From positions 62,001 to 126,000 of the forward strand of contig NZ_JAMYDV010000007.1 in the NCBI RefSeq assembly GCF_024128855.1: 64,000 nucleotides of DNA, read 5' to 3'. The DNA is from Rhodovulum tesquicola (GTDB lineage: Bacteria; Pseudomonadota; Alphaproteobacteria; Rhodobacterales; Rhodobacteraceae). The position numbers and the translations under genes are program-made. Below are positions 51,408 to 58,956 of the stretch, piece after piece (position 1 is the first letter of the stretch; each line of letters opens with the position of its first letter). The notes below the pieces were generated by a model. That model saw nothing but the letters and a program-made list of their open reading frames with translations. It ran no database searches and had not been told where the DNA came from.

Positions 51408-52391
51408 ATGAACGCATCCGTCGAAACCGGGACGGGCCAGCCCGAAAGCCGCCTGGCCCATTTCCCGATCACCTTCTTCGCCACCGTCATGGGGATGCTG
51501 GGGCTGACGCTCGCGCTCCATGCCGGGGAACGGGCCTTCGGGCTGAGCGGGCTGTTTTCCAACACGGCGCTGATCGCCTCGGTGGCGCTGCTGGTGACGG
51601 TTGCCGCGCTTTACGGGCTGAAGCTGCTCACGCAGTTCCGGATGGCGGCCGCGGAATGGCACCATCCGGTGCGGCTGGCCTTCTTTCCCACGGTCTCGAT
51701 CTCGCTGATCCTGCTGGCAACCGCGCTGGTGGGCGCGCACCCTGCGCTGGCCGAACCGATCTGGATCGTCGGCACCGTCCTTCAGGGCGGGCTGGCGCTT
51801 CTGGTGATCTCGGACTGGATCGGGCATCGCGACTTCAAGCCCGGACAGATGAACGCCGCCTGGTTCATCCCGGCGGTCGGCAACATCCTGGTGCCGATTG
51901 CCGGGGCGCCGCTGGGCTATCTGGAAATCTCGTGGCTGTTCTTCTCGGGCGGCCTGCTGTTCTGGGTGGTGCTGCTGACTCTGGTGATGAACCGGCTGAC
52001 CTTTCACGAACCGCTGCCGAGCCGTCTGCAGCCGACGCTGGTGATCCTGATCGCGCCGCCTGCGGTGGGCTTCATCGCCTGGATGCGGCTGAATGGCGCG
52101 ATGGACCAACTGGCGATGTTCCTGATCCATGCGGCCTATGTCTTTGCGCTGATCGTGGCCACGCAATTGCCGAAGATCCTGCGGCTGCCCTTTGCGCTGT
52201 CGTTCTGGGCGCTCAGCTTTCCGCTGGCCGCGCTGACCGTGGCGACCTTCGTCTATGCCGAGGAGATGGGATCGGCATTCCACAAGGGGCTGGGCGCGGG
52301 TCTGCTGGCACTGCTGCTCGTGGTGATCGCGGTTCTGGTCGGGCGCACCGGCGTGGCGATCGCGCGCGGGGAAATCTGTCGGCCGGAATAG
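51408..52391 (+). CDS. TDT/SLAC1-family anion transporter (TehA-like)
   Basis: 327-residue membrane protein with ten helices. HFPITFFATVMGMLGLTLAL at the N-terminus and WFIPAVGNILVPIAGAPLGY mid-protein are TDT/SLAC1 marks. Members conduct or export anions such as sulfite, malate or tellurite-related species. Its position after sqr and the DUF5368-like gene suggests export of a sulfur oxyanion, an inference. ATG 51408 is used; an upstream TTG lacks a ribosome site. Confidence 0.85.
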   Translation: MNASVETGTGQPESRLAHFPITFFATVMGMLGLTLALHAGERAFGLSGLFSNTALIASVALLVTVAALYGLKLLTQFRMAAAEWHHPVRLAFFPTVSISLILLATALVGAHPALAEPIWIVGTVLQGGLALLVISDWIGHRDFKPGQMNAAWFIPAVGNILVPIAGAPLGYLEISWLFFSGGLLFWVVLLTLVMNRLTFHEPLPSRLQPTLVILIAPPAVGFIAWMRLNGAMDQLAMFLIHAAYVFALIVATQLPKILRLPFALSFWALSFPLAALTVATFVYAEEMGSAFHKGLGAGLLALLLVVIAVLVGRTGVAIARGEICRPE

Positions 52392-52400
52392 GTCTGGACC

Positions 52401-52530
52401 GGCCCGGGGGACACTCCCGCCCCCGGGGCGAAGCGGCGCCTGCGCGCCGCGTCGCCCCGGGGTTGGGCGTGGCGCGCCCGGCTGACGCCGGGCGCGTGCC
52501 TCCGGCGGGGATATTTCGGGCCAGAAGAAG
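52401..52530 (+). repeat. Dispersed intergenic repeat, copy C
   Basis: After the TDT gene stop and before the convergent znuB end. Blocks: ACTCCCGCCCCCGGGG; a long perfect-looking hairpin (GGGGCGA-AGCGGCGC / GCGCCGC-GTCGCCCC around 52426-52460); GGTTGGGCGTGGC; a second short hairpin (GCGCCCGGC/GCCGGGCGC); then GCCTCCGGCGGGGATATTT and GGCCAGAAGAAG. Same strand as the gene it follows. Confidence 0.85.
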
Positions 52531-52538
52531 GGGCCGGG

Positions 52539-53324
52539 TCAGGCCCGGCGCGGCGCGAGGCGGCTGAGCGCGAAGAGCGCGGTCGCGGCGACCACGATGC
52601 TTGGGCCTGCGGGGGTGTCGAAGGTCAGTGAGCCCCAGAGACCGCCCAGCGCGGACAGCGCGGCCAGGGCGGTCGCCAGAAGCGCCATTTCCTCGGGCGA
52701 GCGGGCCAGCGGGCGCGCCGCGGCCGCCGGGATGATCAGCATCGCCACGATCAGAAGCGCGCCGACAACCTGCAGCGCCACGGCCACGACAAGGGCAAGC
52801 GCCACGGTCAGAACCAGACGCTCGCGCTCGGGGTCGAGGCCCGAGGCCTTGGCGAGATCCTCGCTGACGGTCACCGTCAACAGCGCGCTCCAGCGCCAGA
52901 GCAGCAGCGCCAGAACGCAAAGCGCTCCCGCCCAGATTGACGCCAACTGGCCCCGGCCCACGGCAAGGATATCGCCGAAGAGATAGGCCGAGAGGTCGAC
53001 CCGCACGGATGGCAGGAAGGACACCGCGACCAGCCCGATGGCCAGCGCGCCATGGGCCAGCACGCCAAGCGCGGTGTCGATCGCAAGGCCGCGCCCCGCC
53101 AGCGCGGTGACGGTCAGAGCCATGGCCAGCGCCGTTGCAAGCGTGCCCGCGAAGAGCGAGATCTGGAAACCCAGCGCCAGCGCCACGCCGAGGATCGCGG
53201 CATGCGCCGTCGCCTCGCCGAAATAGGCCATCCGACGCCAGACAACGAAGCTGCCCAAGGGGCCGGCCGCGATGGCCACAGCCAGACCGGCCAGGGCGGC
53301 GCGCACCAGGAAATCATCCAGCAT
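52539..53324 (-). CDS. znuB: Zinc ABC transporter permease ZnuB
   Basis: 261-residue ABC-3-family permease with eight or nine helices. FVVWRRMAYFGEATAHAAIL (about residues 27-46) and SAYLFGDILAVGRGQL (about 133-148) are ABC-3 signatures; LIVAMLIIPAAAARPLA is the late conserved helix. ATG 53324 lies inside the 3' end of znuC (11-base overlap). Third gene of the zur-znuC-znuB unit. Confidence 0.94.
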   Translation of the reverse strand: MLDDFLVRAALAGLAVAIAAGPLGSFVVWRRMAYFGEATAHAAILGVALALGFQISLFAGTLATALAMALTVTALAGRGLAIDTALGVLAHGALAIGLVAVSFLPSVRVDLSAYLFGDILAVGRGQLASIWAGALCVLALLLWRWSALLTVTVSEDLAKASGLDPERERLVLTVALALVVAVALQVVGALLIVAMLIIPAAAARPLARSPEEMALLATALAALSALGGLWGSLTFDTPAGPSIVVAATALFALSRLAPRRA

Positions 53325-54090
53325 GGGCCGGTTCCTTGTGCGCGACGTGGCCGTCGTCATGGTCGTGGTCATGCGCGCAGGCATCGTGATCGTGGTCATG
53401 CGCATGCTGGTAAAGCGCCATCGTGCCCTGGGTGCCAAGTCCGAACAGTGCCCGGTATTCCGGCGCGGCGGTCACCACATGGGGCTGGCCCTGGCAGCAG
53501 ATATGACCGTTCAGGCAGATCACCCGGTCAGAGGCGGCCATCACCACATGCAGGTCATGGCTGACCATCAGGATGCCCGCGCCGGTCTCGCGCCGGACAT
53601 CCTCGACCAGCTGGTAGAAGGACGCGGTGCCGGGCTGGTCGAGGCCCTGCGTCGCCTCGTCCAGGATCAGCAGTTCGGGCTCGGCCAGCAAGGCGCGCGC
53701 CAGCAGCACCCGCTGGAACTGCCCGCCCGACAGCGCGGTCATCTGGCGGCCCTCGAGCCCCGGCACCCCGACATGGGCCAGCATCGCCGCGATCTCGGCC
53801 CGACCGCGGCGGTCGGGCAGCGACAGGAAGCGCGCGACACTCAGCGGCATCCGGTCATCCACCGCCAGCCGCTGCGGCACATAGCCGATACGCAGCCCGG
53901 CGCGGCGCGTCACCTGCCCCTCGGACGGCCGGATCACCCCCAACAGCGCGCGCACCAGCGAGGACTTGCCCGACCCGTTCGGGCCGACAAGTGTCACGAT
54001 CTCGCCGGGCTCGATCGAGAAGGCGACATCGCGCAGCGCGACCATCGCGCCATAGCGCACCCCGAGCCCGCGCGCAGCGATCAGCGTCAT
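53314..54090 (-). CDS. znuC: Zinc ABC transporter ATPase ZnuC with His-rich tail
   Basis: 258-residue ATPase: Walker A GPNGSGKSS (about residues 36-44), Q-loop YVPQRLAVDD, signature LSGGQFQRVLLARA, Walker B LLILDEATQGLD, H-loop MVSHDLH. The C-terminus is a metal-ligand tail (HAHDHDHDACAHDHDHDDGH, about residues 229-248), probably sensing or buffering cytosolic zinc. ATG 54090 overlaps the zur stop (ATGA). An ATG 6 codons upstream is not favoured. Confidence 0.95.
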   Translation of the reverse strand: MTLIAARGLGVRYGAMVALRDVAFSIEPGEIVTLVGPNGSGKSSLVRALLGVIRPSEGQVTRRAGLRIGYVPQRLAVDDRMPLSVARFLSLPDRRGRAEIAAMLAHVGVPGLEGRQMTALSGGQFQRVLLARALLAEPELLILDEATQGLDQPGTASFYQLVEDVRRETGAGILMVSHDLHVVMAASDRVICLNGHICCQGQPHVVTAAPEYRALFGLGTQGTMALYQHAHDHDHDACAHDHDHDDGHVAHKEPAHAG

Positions 54091-54575
54091 TCGTCGCCCT
54101 CCTGGCAAGCGGGGCAGAGGCCGACCGCCTCGATGCTCATCCGCTCGACCCGGAAGCCGAGCGGCCCGGCCGATTGCCGAAGGGCCGTGGCCACCGCCGC
54201 CCCCGGCGCCTCGGCCAGCCCGTTGCAGGCCGAGCAGATCAGGAAGACCGGCACATGCGCCTCGCCCGGGTGCATGCAGGCGGCAAAGGCGTTCAGCCGC
54301 CGGATGCGATGGGCAAACCCATGCTCGACCAGGAATTCCAGCGCGCGATAGGCCACGGGCGGCTGGCGGCCGAACCCCTCTTCGGCCAGCCGGTCGAGCA
54401 CATCATAGGCGCCCAGCGCCTGATGCGACTCGAGCAGGATTTCCAGCGCGCGGCGCCGCACGGGGGTCAGGCGCAGGCCCTTTGCCTCGGCCACGGCTTC
54501 GGCATGGGCCATCGCCCCGTCGCGGCAGGCGGCGTGGTCATGGCTGGCAAAGGCCAGCGTGCCGTCGGGGTCCAT
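54087..54575 (-). CDS. zur: Zinc-uptake regulator Zur (Fur family)
   Basis: 162-residue Fur-family repressor. Winged helix around LRLTPVRRRALEILLESHQA and YDVLDRLAEEG (about residues 34-70); structural zinc cysteines in FLICSACNG and GLCPACQ (two CxxC); His/Cys sensing residues in CMHPGEAHVP. First gene of zur-znuC-znuB, divergent from znuA across an 80-base region containing a Zur box. Confidence 0.93.
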   Translation of the reverse strand: MDPDGTLAFASHDHAACRDGAMAHAEAVAEAKGLRLTPVRRRALEILLESHQALGAYDVLDRLAEEGFGRQPPVAYRALEFLVEHGFAHRIRRLNAFAACMHPGEAHVPVFLICSACNGLAEAPGAAVATALRQSAGPLGFRVERMSIEAVGLCPACQEGDE

Positions 54576-54593
54576 CCGATTCCCTCTTGACTA

Positions 54594-54606
54594 GTTATCT
54601 TATAAC
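54594..54606. promoter_or_regulatory. Zur box between zur and znuA
   Basis: GTTATCTTATAAC: perfect GTTAT/ATAAC arms around a 3-base centre, in the middle of the divergent zur/znuA region and the only AT-rich palindrome there. Matches the alphaproteobacterial Zur pattern TGTTATNNTATAACA in its core. Confidence 0.8.
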
Positions 54607-54655
54607 ATATTCCTTGCCTGCCGAGCCGCACAACCCCGAAACGAAGGAGCCGCCC

Positions 54656-55603
54656 ATGCGTTCGCTGACCGCCCTTGCCCTTGTCCTGACCGCCGCCCCG
54701 GCACTGGCCGAGCCGCCCAGAGTAATGACGGATATCCCTGCCGTCCATGCGCTGACCGCCGCTGTCATGGGGGATCTTGGTACGCCCGACATCCTGCTCG
54801 ACAAGGGGGCTGACCCGCATCATTTCCAGCTGCGCCCGTCCCAGGCCAAGGCGCTGTCCGAGGCCGATCTGGTGCTCTGGATCGGGCCGCGCTTGACGCC
54901 CTGGCTGGAACGCGCCATCGCCGGCGTCGGGCTTTCGGGCGAAAGCGTTGCGCTGCTCGATCTGCCGGGCACGTTCCGGCGCGATTTCGGCGACACGGAC
55001 GGGCATGATCACGACCATGACCACGATCACGGCCATGACCACGCGCATGAGACGGCCGAGACACATGACCATACCGGGCTCGATCCCCATGCCTGGCTCG
55101 ACCCCGAGAACGGGCGCGTCTGGACGCGGGCCATCGCCGATCGGCTTGCCGCGCTCGACCCCGACAACGCCGCCACCTATGCCGCCAATGCCGAAGCGAC
55201 GCTCGCCGCCATCGACGCGGCCGAGGCCGAGACACGCGACCTGCTGGCCCCGGTGGGCGATGCGCCGATCATGGTCTTCCACGATGCCTATGGCTATTTC
55301 GCCGATCATTTCGGGATCACGGTCGCCGGGTCCATCGCGCTCGGCGATGCCGCCTCGCCGGGCGCCGGGCGGCTGACAGAGCTGCGCGGCCAGCTTCGCG
55401 ACGGCGCGGTGGTCTGCATCTTCCCCGAGGCCCAGCACGATCCGGCCTATGTCACCGCCATCGTCGAGGACACCGGAACGCGCATCGGCGGGCTGCTGGA
55501 CCCGTCGGGCAGCACCATGGAATTCGGCCCCGGCCTTTACCCTGCCCTCCTGACCGGCCTTGCCCGGACCATCGCGGACTGCGTCACGGGCGAAACCGGC
55601 TGA
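54656..55603 (+). CDS. znuA: Zinc ABC transporter binding protein ZnuA
   Basis: 315-residue periplasmic cluster A-I binding protein. Signal peptide LTALALVLTAAPALA; metal ligands His in KGADPHHFQLRPSQ (about residue 60), in GLDPHAWLDPENG (about 145) and in MVFHDAYGYFADHFG (about 206). A His/Asp-rich loop HDHDHDHDHGHDHAHE (about 121-136) is the usual ZnuA zinc-collecting loop. Expression should be repressed by Zur at the box 50 bases upstream. Confidence 0.96.
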   Translation: MRSLTALALVLTAAPALAEPPRVMTDIPAVHALTAAVMGDLGTPDILLDKGADPHHFQLRPSQAKALSEADLVLWIGPRLTPWLERAIAGVGLSGESVALLDLPGTFRRDFGDTDGHDHDHDHDHGHDHAHETAETHDHTGLDPHAWLDPENGRVWTRAIADRLAALDPDNAATYAANAEATLAAIDAAEAETRDLLAPVGDAPIMVFHDAYGYFADHFGITVAGSIALGDAASPGAGRLTELRGQLRDGAVVCIFPEAQHDPAYVTAIVEDTGTRIGGLLDPSGSTMEFGPGLYPALLTGLARTIADCVTGETG

Positions 55604-55614
55604 CGCAGGGGAAT

Positions 55615-55641
55615 GCCCCGACCCGGTTGCCGGGCCGGGGC
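55615..55641. terminator. Hairpin between convergent znuA and bhcD
   Basis: GCCCCG-CCCGG (55615-55626) pairs with CCGGG-CGGGGC (55630-55641): 11 pairs, one mismatch, 3-base loop. Placed midway between the two stop codons; no T-tract. Confidence 0.6.
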
Positions 55642-55651
55642 CCCCACCGCT

Positions 55652-56617
55652 TCAGAAGTCGATCTCGACCGCCACGCCGCGGGCCCGCGCGATTTCCACC
55701 GCCTTCGCCGCGACCGCCAGATCCTGCAAGCCCACGCCGGTCCCGTCGAACAGCGTGATCTCGTCCGCCGATTGCCTTCCCGGCTCCATACCGGCGATCA
55801 CCGCGCCGATCTGGGTGATGTCACTCTCGGCGATCAGCCCCGCCGCCACCGCATGCTGCGCCTCGCCGATGCTGACCGATTGCGCCACCTCGTCGGTGAA
55901 CACCCGCGCGCGGCCCAGGATCGCCGGGTCCACCTCCTGCTTGCCCTTGGTATCGGTCCCCATGCAGGCCAGATGCGTGCCGGGCCGCACATGGGCATCC
56001 AGCAACTGCGGCTCGAAGCTCGACGTGATCGTGACGATCACATCCGCCTGCGCGCCCAACTCCGCCAGCGATGCCGCCTCGAAGGGCAGGCCCAGCTCCT
56101 CGGCGGTCTCCGCGAGCCGCGGCAGCATTTCGGGGTGATAGTTCCAGCCCACCACCTTCTCGAAATCCCGCTCGCGCACCGCCGCCCGCATCTGGAAGGC
56201 CGACTGGTGCCCCGCGCCCATCATGCCCAAGACCTTCGCATCCTCCCGAGCCAGATGCCGGATCGACACCGCGCTCGCGGCGGCCGTCCTCAGCGCCGTC
56301 AGCAGGTTGCCCCCCACAAGCGCCCTGGCCTGCCCCGTATCGGCGTCGAACAGCACGACCGTCGACTGGTGATTGGTCAGCCCCCGGGCCATGTTGCCCG
56401 GCCAGTAGCCGCCCGATTTCAGCCCCAGCACCAGCCCCGCCCGGTCGAACCCCGACTTGAACCCGTAAAGCGCATCCGCATGGCCGATCGCCTCGCGGAT
56501 CACCGGGAAATTATAGGCATCCCCCCGGGCCATCGCTGCAAAGACCGCCTCGACCGCCTCGAAACACTCCTCGGCCGAGATCAGCCCTGCGATCTCTCTC
56601 TCGGGAACGATGATCAT
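55652..56617 (-). CDS. bhcD: Iminosuccinate reductase (ornithine cyclodeaminase/mu-crystallin family)
   Basis: 321 residues of the ornithine cyclodeaminase family. NAD-binding loop GMMGAGHQSAFQMRAA (about 131-146), substrate segment KSGGYWPGNMARGLTNHQST (about 67-86), TSSFEPQLLDAHVRPGTHLA, and DEITLFDGTGVGLQD near the end. In the beta-hydroxyaspartate cycle BhcD reduces iminosuccinate to L-aspartate; the assignment here rests on being fourth in a bhcA-B-C-D order. AGGAGG precedes ATG 56617. Separated from bhcC by a copy of the dispersed repeat. Confidence 0.88.
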   Translation of the reverse strand: MIIVPEREIAGLISAEECFEAVEAVFAAMARGDAYNFPVIREAIGHADALYGFKSGFDRAGLVLGLKSGGYWPGNMARGLTNHQSTVVLFDADTGQARALVGGNLLTALRTAAASAVSIRHLAREDAKVLGMMGAGHQSAFQMRAAVRERDFEKVVGWNYHPEMLPRLAETAEELGLPFEAASLAELGAQADVIVTITSSFEPQLLDAHVRPGTHLACMGTDTKGKQEVDPAILGRARVFTDEVAQSVSIGEAQHAVAAGLIAESDITQIGAVIAGMEPGRQSADEITLFDGTGVGLQDLAVAAKAVEIARARGVAVEIDF

Positions 56618-56674
56618 CCCTGCCCCTCCTTTTCCCTCATTCAAAGGGGCGCCGACACAGCGCCCCTCCCCTCG

Positions 56675-56795
56675 CTTCTTCTTGGCCGAAATACCCCCGC
56701 CGGAGGCGCCGCGCGCGTCCGCGCGCGGCCACGCCCAACCCCGGACAAGCGGGGGCGCGCAAAGCGCCCCGCGCCGGCCCGGGGGCGGGAGAGCC
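56675..56795 (-). repeat. Dispersed intergenic repeat, copy D, inside the bhc operon
   Basis: Lies between bhcC and bhcD. On the minus strand: GGGGCTCTCCCGCCCCCGGG, variable hairpin (GGGGCGC/GCGCCCC), CCGGGGTTGGGCGTGG, variable hairpin (CCGCGCGCGG/ACGCGCGCGG-like), GCCTCCGGCGGGGGTATTT and GGCCAAGAAGAAG. Its presence may lower bhcD expression relative to bhcABC. Confidence 0.85.
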
Positions 56796-56798
56796 CCG

Positions 56799-57962
56799 TC
56801 AATACGCCTTGCCGCGCGCCGAGACCGGCCAGACAACCTCGACCTTGCCGCCTCTGACGCCCACATACCAGTCATGCACGTTGCAGGTCGGGTCGCAGTG
56901 TCCGGGCACCAGCTTCAGCTTCTCGCCGACCTTCAGCACGCCCTTGGGATCGGCAATCACCCCGTGCTCGTCCGAGCACTTGACGTATTCCACATCGTCG
57001 CGGCCAAAGATGAAGGGCAACCCGCTATCGACCGATTGCGCCTTCAGCCCCGCATCGCAGATCGCCTTGTCGGCCTTCGCATGGCTCATCACGCTGGTCA
57101 GGATGAACAGCGCGTTCTCCCATTCGCCTTGGTCGATCCGCTTGCCGTCCTTGTCGAGGATCCGCCCGTAATCGGCATCCATGAAGGCGTAGGAGCCGCA
57201 TTGCAGCTCGTTATAGACCCCCGAATTGCCCTCGAAGTAATAGGATCCGGTGCCGCCGCCGCCGACGATGTCACATTCCAGCCCCTCGGCCTTCAGCCCC
57301 TCGACCGCATCGCGCACCATCGCCACCGCGATATCGATCTTGGCCTTGCGGTCCTCGTAGAGATCCATGTGCTGCATCGCGCCCTGATAGGCCTGGATAC
57401 CGGCGAATTTCAGCCCCGGTGCCGCGTCGATGGCCTTGGCGATCTCGACCACGGCGGGCGTGGTCGTCACCCCGCAGCGCCCCGCGCCGCAGTCGATTTC
57501 CACAAGGCATTCGATCTGGGTGCCATGTTTCACCGCCGCCGCCGACAGGTCGGCCACGTTGGCCACGTCATCGACGCAGACGATGGCGCGCGCGCCCAGT
57601 TTCGGGATGCGCGCCAGCCGGTCGATCTTGGCGGGGTCGCGCACCTGGTTCGAGACCAGCACGTCCTTGATCCCGCCGCGGGCAAAGACCTCGGCCTCGC
57701 TCACCTTCTGGCAGCACACGCCGCAGGACCCGCCCAGGCGCTCCTGCAACAGTGCCACATCCACCGACTTGTGCATCTTGCCATGCACCCGGTGGCGCAT
57801 GCCGTGTTCCTTGCACCAGTCGCCCATCTTCCTGATGTTGCGCTCCAGCGCGTCGAGATCCAGCACCAGGCAGGGCGTCTGGATATCGGCCTCGTCCATC
57901 CCTGGAACGGCGGGGATGTCATAGCCAACCTCGAGCCCCTGGAAATCGGTCACGTCCTTCAT
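56799..57962 (-). CDS. bhcC: Beta-hydroxyaspartate aldolase (D-threonine-aldolase-like, PLP)
   Basis: 387-residue fold-type III PLP enzyme. PLP Lys62 in HRVHGKMHKS, LVEIDCGAGRCGV, FAGIQAYQGAMQHM, GGGGTGSYYFEGNSGVYNEL, and the C-terminal metal ligands in PGHCDPTCNVHDW. BhcC condenses glycine and glyoxylate to (2R,3S)-beta-hydroxyaspartate. Identity rests on this family plus order bhcA-B-C. Starts 15 bases after bhcB. Confidence 0.93.
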   Translation of the reverse strand: MKDVTDFQGLEVGYDIPAVPGMDEADIQTPCLVLDLDALERNIRKMGDWCKEHGMRHRVHGKMHKSVDVALLQERLGGSCGVCCQKVSEAEVFARGGIKDVLVSNQVRDPAKIDRLARIPKLGARAIVCVDDVANVADLSAAAVKHGTQIECLVEIDCGAGRCGVTTTPAVVEIAKAIDAAPGLKFAGIQAYQGAMQHMDLYEDRKAKIDIAVAMVRDAVEGLKAEGLECDIVGGGGTGSYYFEGNSGVYNELQCGSYAFMDADYGRILDKDGKRIDQGEWENALFILTSVMSHAKADKAICDAGLKAQSVDSGLPFIFGRDDVEYVKCSDEHGVIADPKGVLKVGEKLKLVPGHCDPTCNVHDWYVGVRGGKVEVVWPVSARGKAY

Positions 57963-57977
57963 CTGCGTTCTCCCTGT

Positions 57978-58949
57978 TCAGCCCTTGGTCCAGGGCAGCT
58001 TGTCCAGATCGACATTGCCGCCGGTGATGATGACACCCACGCGCTTGCCCGCGAAGACCTCACGGTTCTTCAGGATGGTGGCCAGCGGCACGGCGCAGCT
58101 TGCCTCCATCACGATCTTCATCCGCTGCCATGTCAGCTTCATGGCGTCGATGATCTCCTGCTCGCTGGCGGTCAGGATGTCGGTCACGTGGTTCGACACG
58201 AAATGCCATGTGAGTTCCTTGAGCGGCACCTTCAAGCCGTCGGCCACCGTCTCGGGCGCGTCGTCGGCGATGATGTGACCGGCCTTGAAGCTGCGATAGG
58301 CATCGTCCGCCTGCTCGGGTTCGGCGGCGTAGATCTCGATCCCCGGCGCGATGTTGGACAGCGTCAGGCAGGTGCCCGACACCATCCCGCCGCCGCCGAT
58401 CGGCGCGATCACCGCGTCCAGCCCCGGCACCTGTTCGTTCAGCTCGCGCGAGCAGGTCCCCTGCCCCGCGATCACCCGCCAATCGTTGTAGGGGTGGACG
58501 AACTCGGCCCCCGTGCGGGCCTGCACCTCGGCAAAGACCGCCTCGCGGCTGGACGTGGACGGTTCGCATTCGGTGATCGACCCGCCATAGCCGCGCACGG
58601 CGTCCTTCTTGGCCTGCGGCGCGGTCCGCGGCATCACCACATGACAGGGAATACCCCGCCGCCCGGCCGCGTAGGACAGCGACAGCGCGTGGTTGCCCGA
58701 GGAATGCGTCGCCACACCCTTCTTCGCCGTCTCGTCGTCCAGCCCGAACACCGCGTTGCAGGCGCCGCGCACCTTGAACGCGCCCGCCTTCTGGAAATTC
58801 TCGCATTTGAAGAACAGCTCGGCCCCGGTCAACTCGTTGAAATAGCTCGAGGTCAGGACCGGCGTGCGATGGATGTAGGGCGCGATCCGTTCATGCGCCG
58901 CCACCACGTCATCATAGGTCGGGATGTACATCTGCTTGTCGTCCTTCAT
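57978..58949 (-). CDS. bhcB: Beta-hydroxyaspartate dehydratase (Thr/Ser dehydratase-like, PLP)
   Basis: 323-residue fold-type II PLP enzyme. PLP Lys59 in AGAFKVRGACNA, SSGNHALSLSYAAG, phosphate loop IGGGGMVSG, and C-terminal GVIITGGNVDLD. BhcB dehydrates beta-hydroxyaspartate to iminosuccinate. Without context it would be called a threonine/serine dehydratase; position between bhcA (7 bases) and bhcC decides the call. Confidence 0.92.
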   Translation of the reverse strand: MKDDKQMYIPTYDDVVAAHERIAPYIHRTPVLTSSYFNELTGAELFFKCENFQKAGAFKVRGACNAVFGLDDETAKKGVATHSSGNHALSLSYAAGRRGIPCHVVMPRTAPQAKKDAVRGYGGSITECEPSTSSREAVFAEVQARTGAEFVHPYNDWRVIAGQGTCSRELNEQVPGLDAVIAPIGGGGMVSGTCLTLSNIAPGIEIYAAEPEQADDAYRSFKAGHIIADDAPETVADGLKVPLKELTWHFVSNHVTDILTASEQEIIDAMKLTWQRMKIVMEASCAVPLATILKNREVFAGKRVGVIITGGNVDLDKLPWTKG

Positions 58950-58956
58950 CGCAGCC

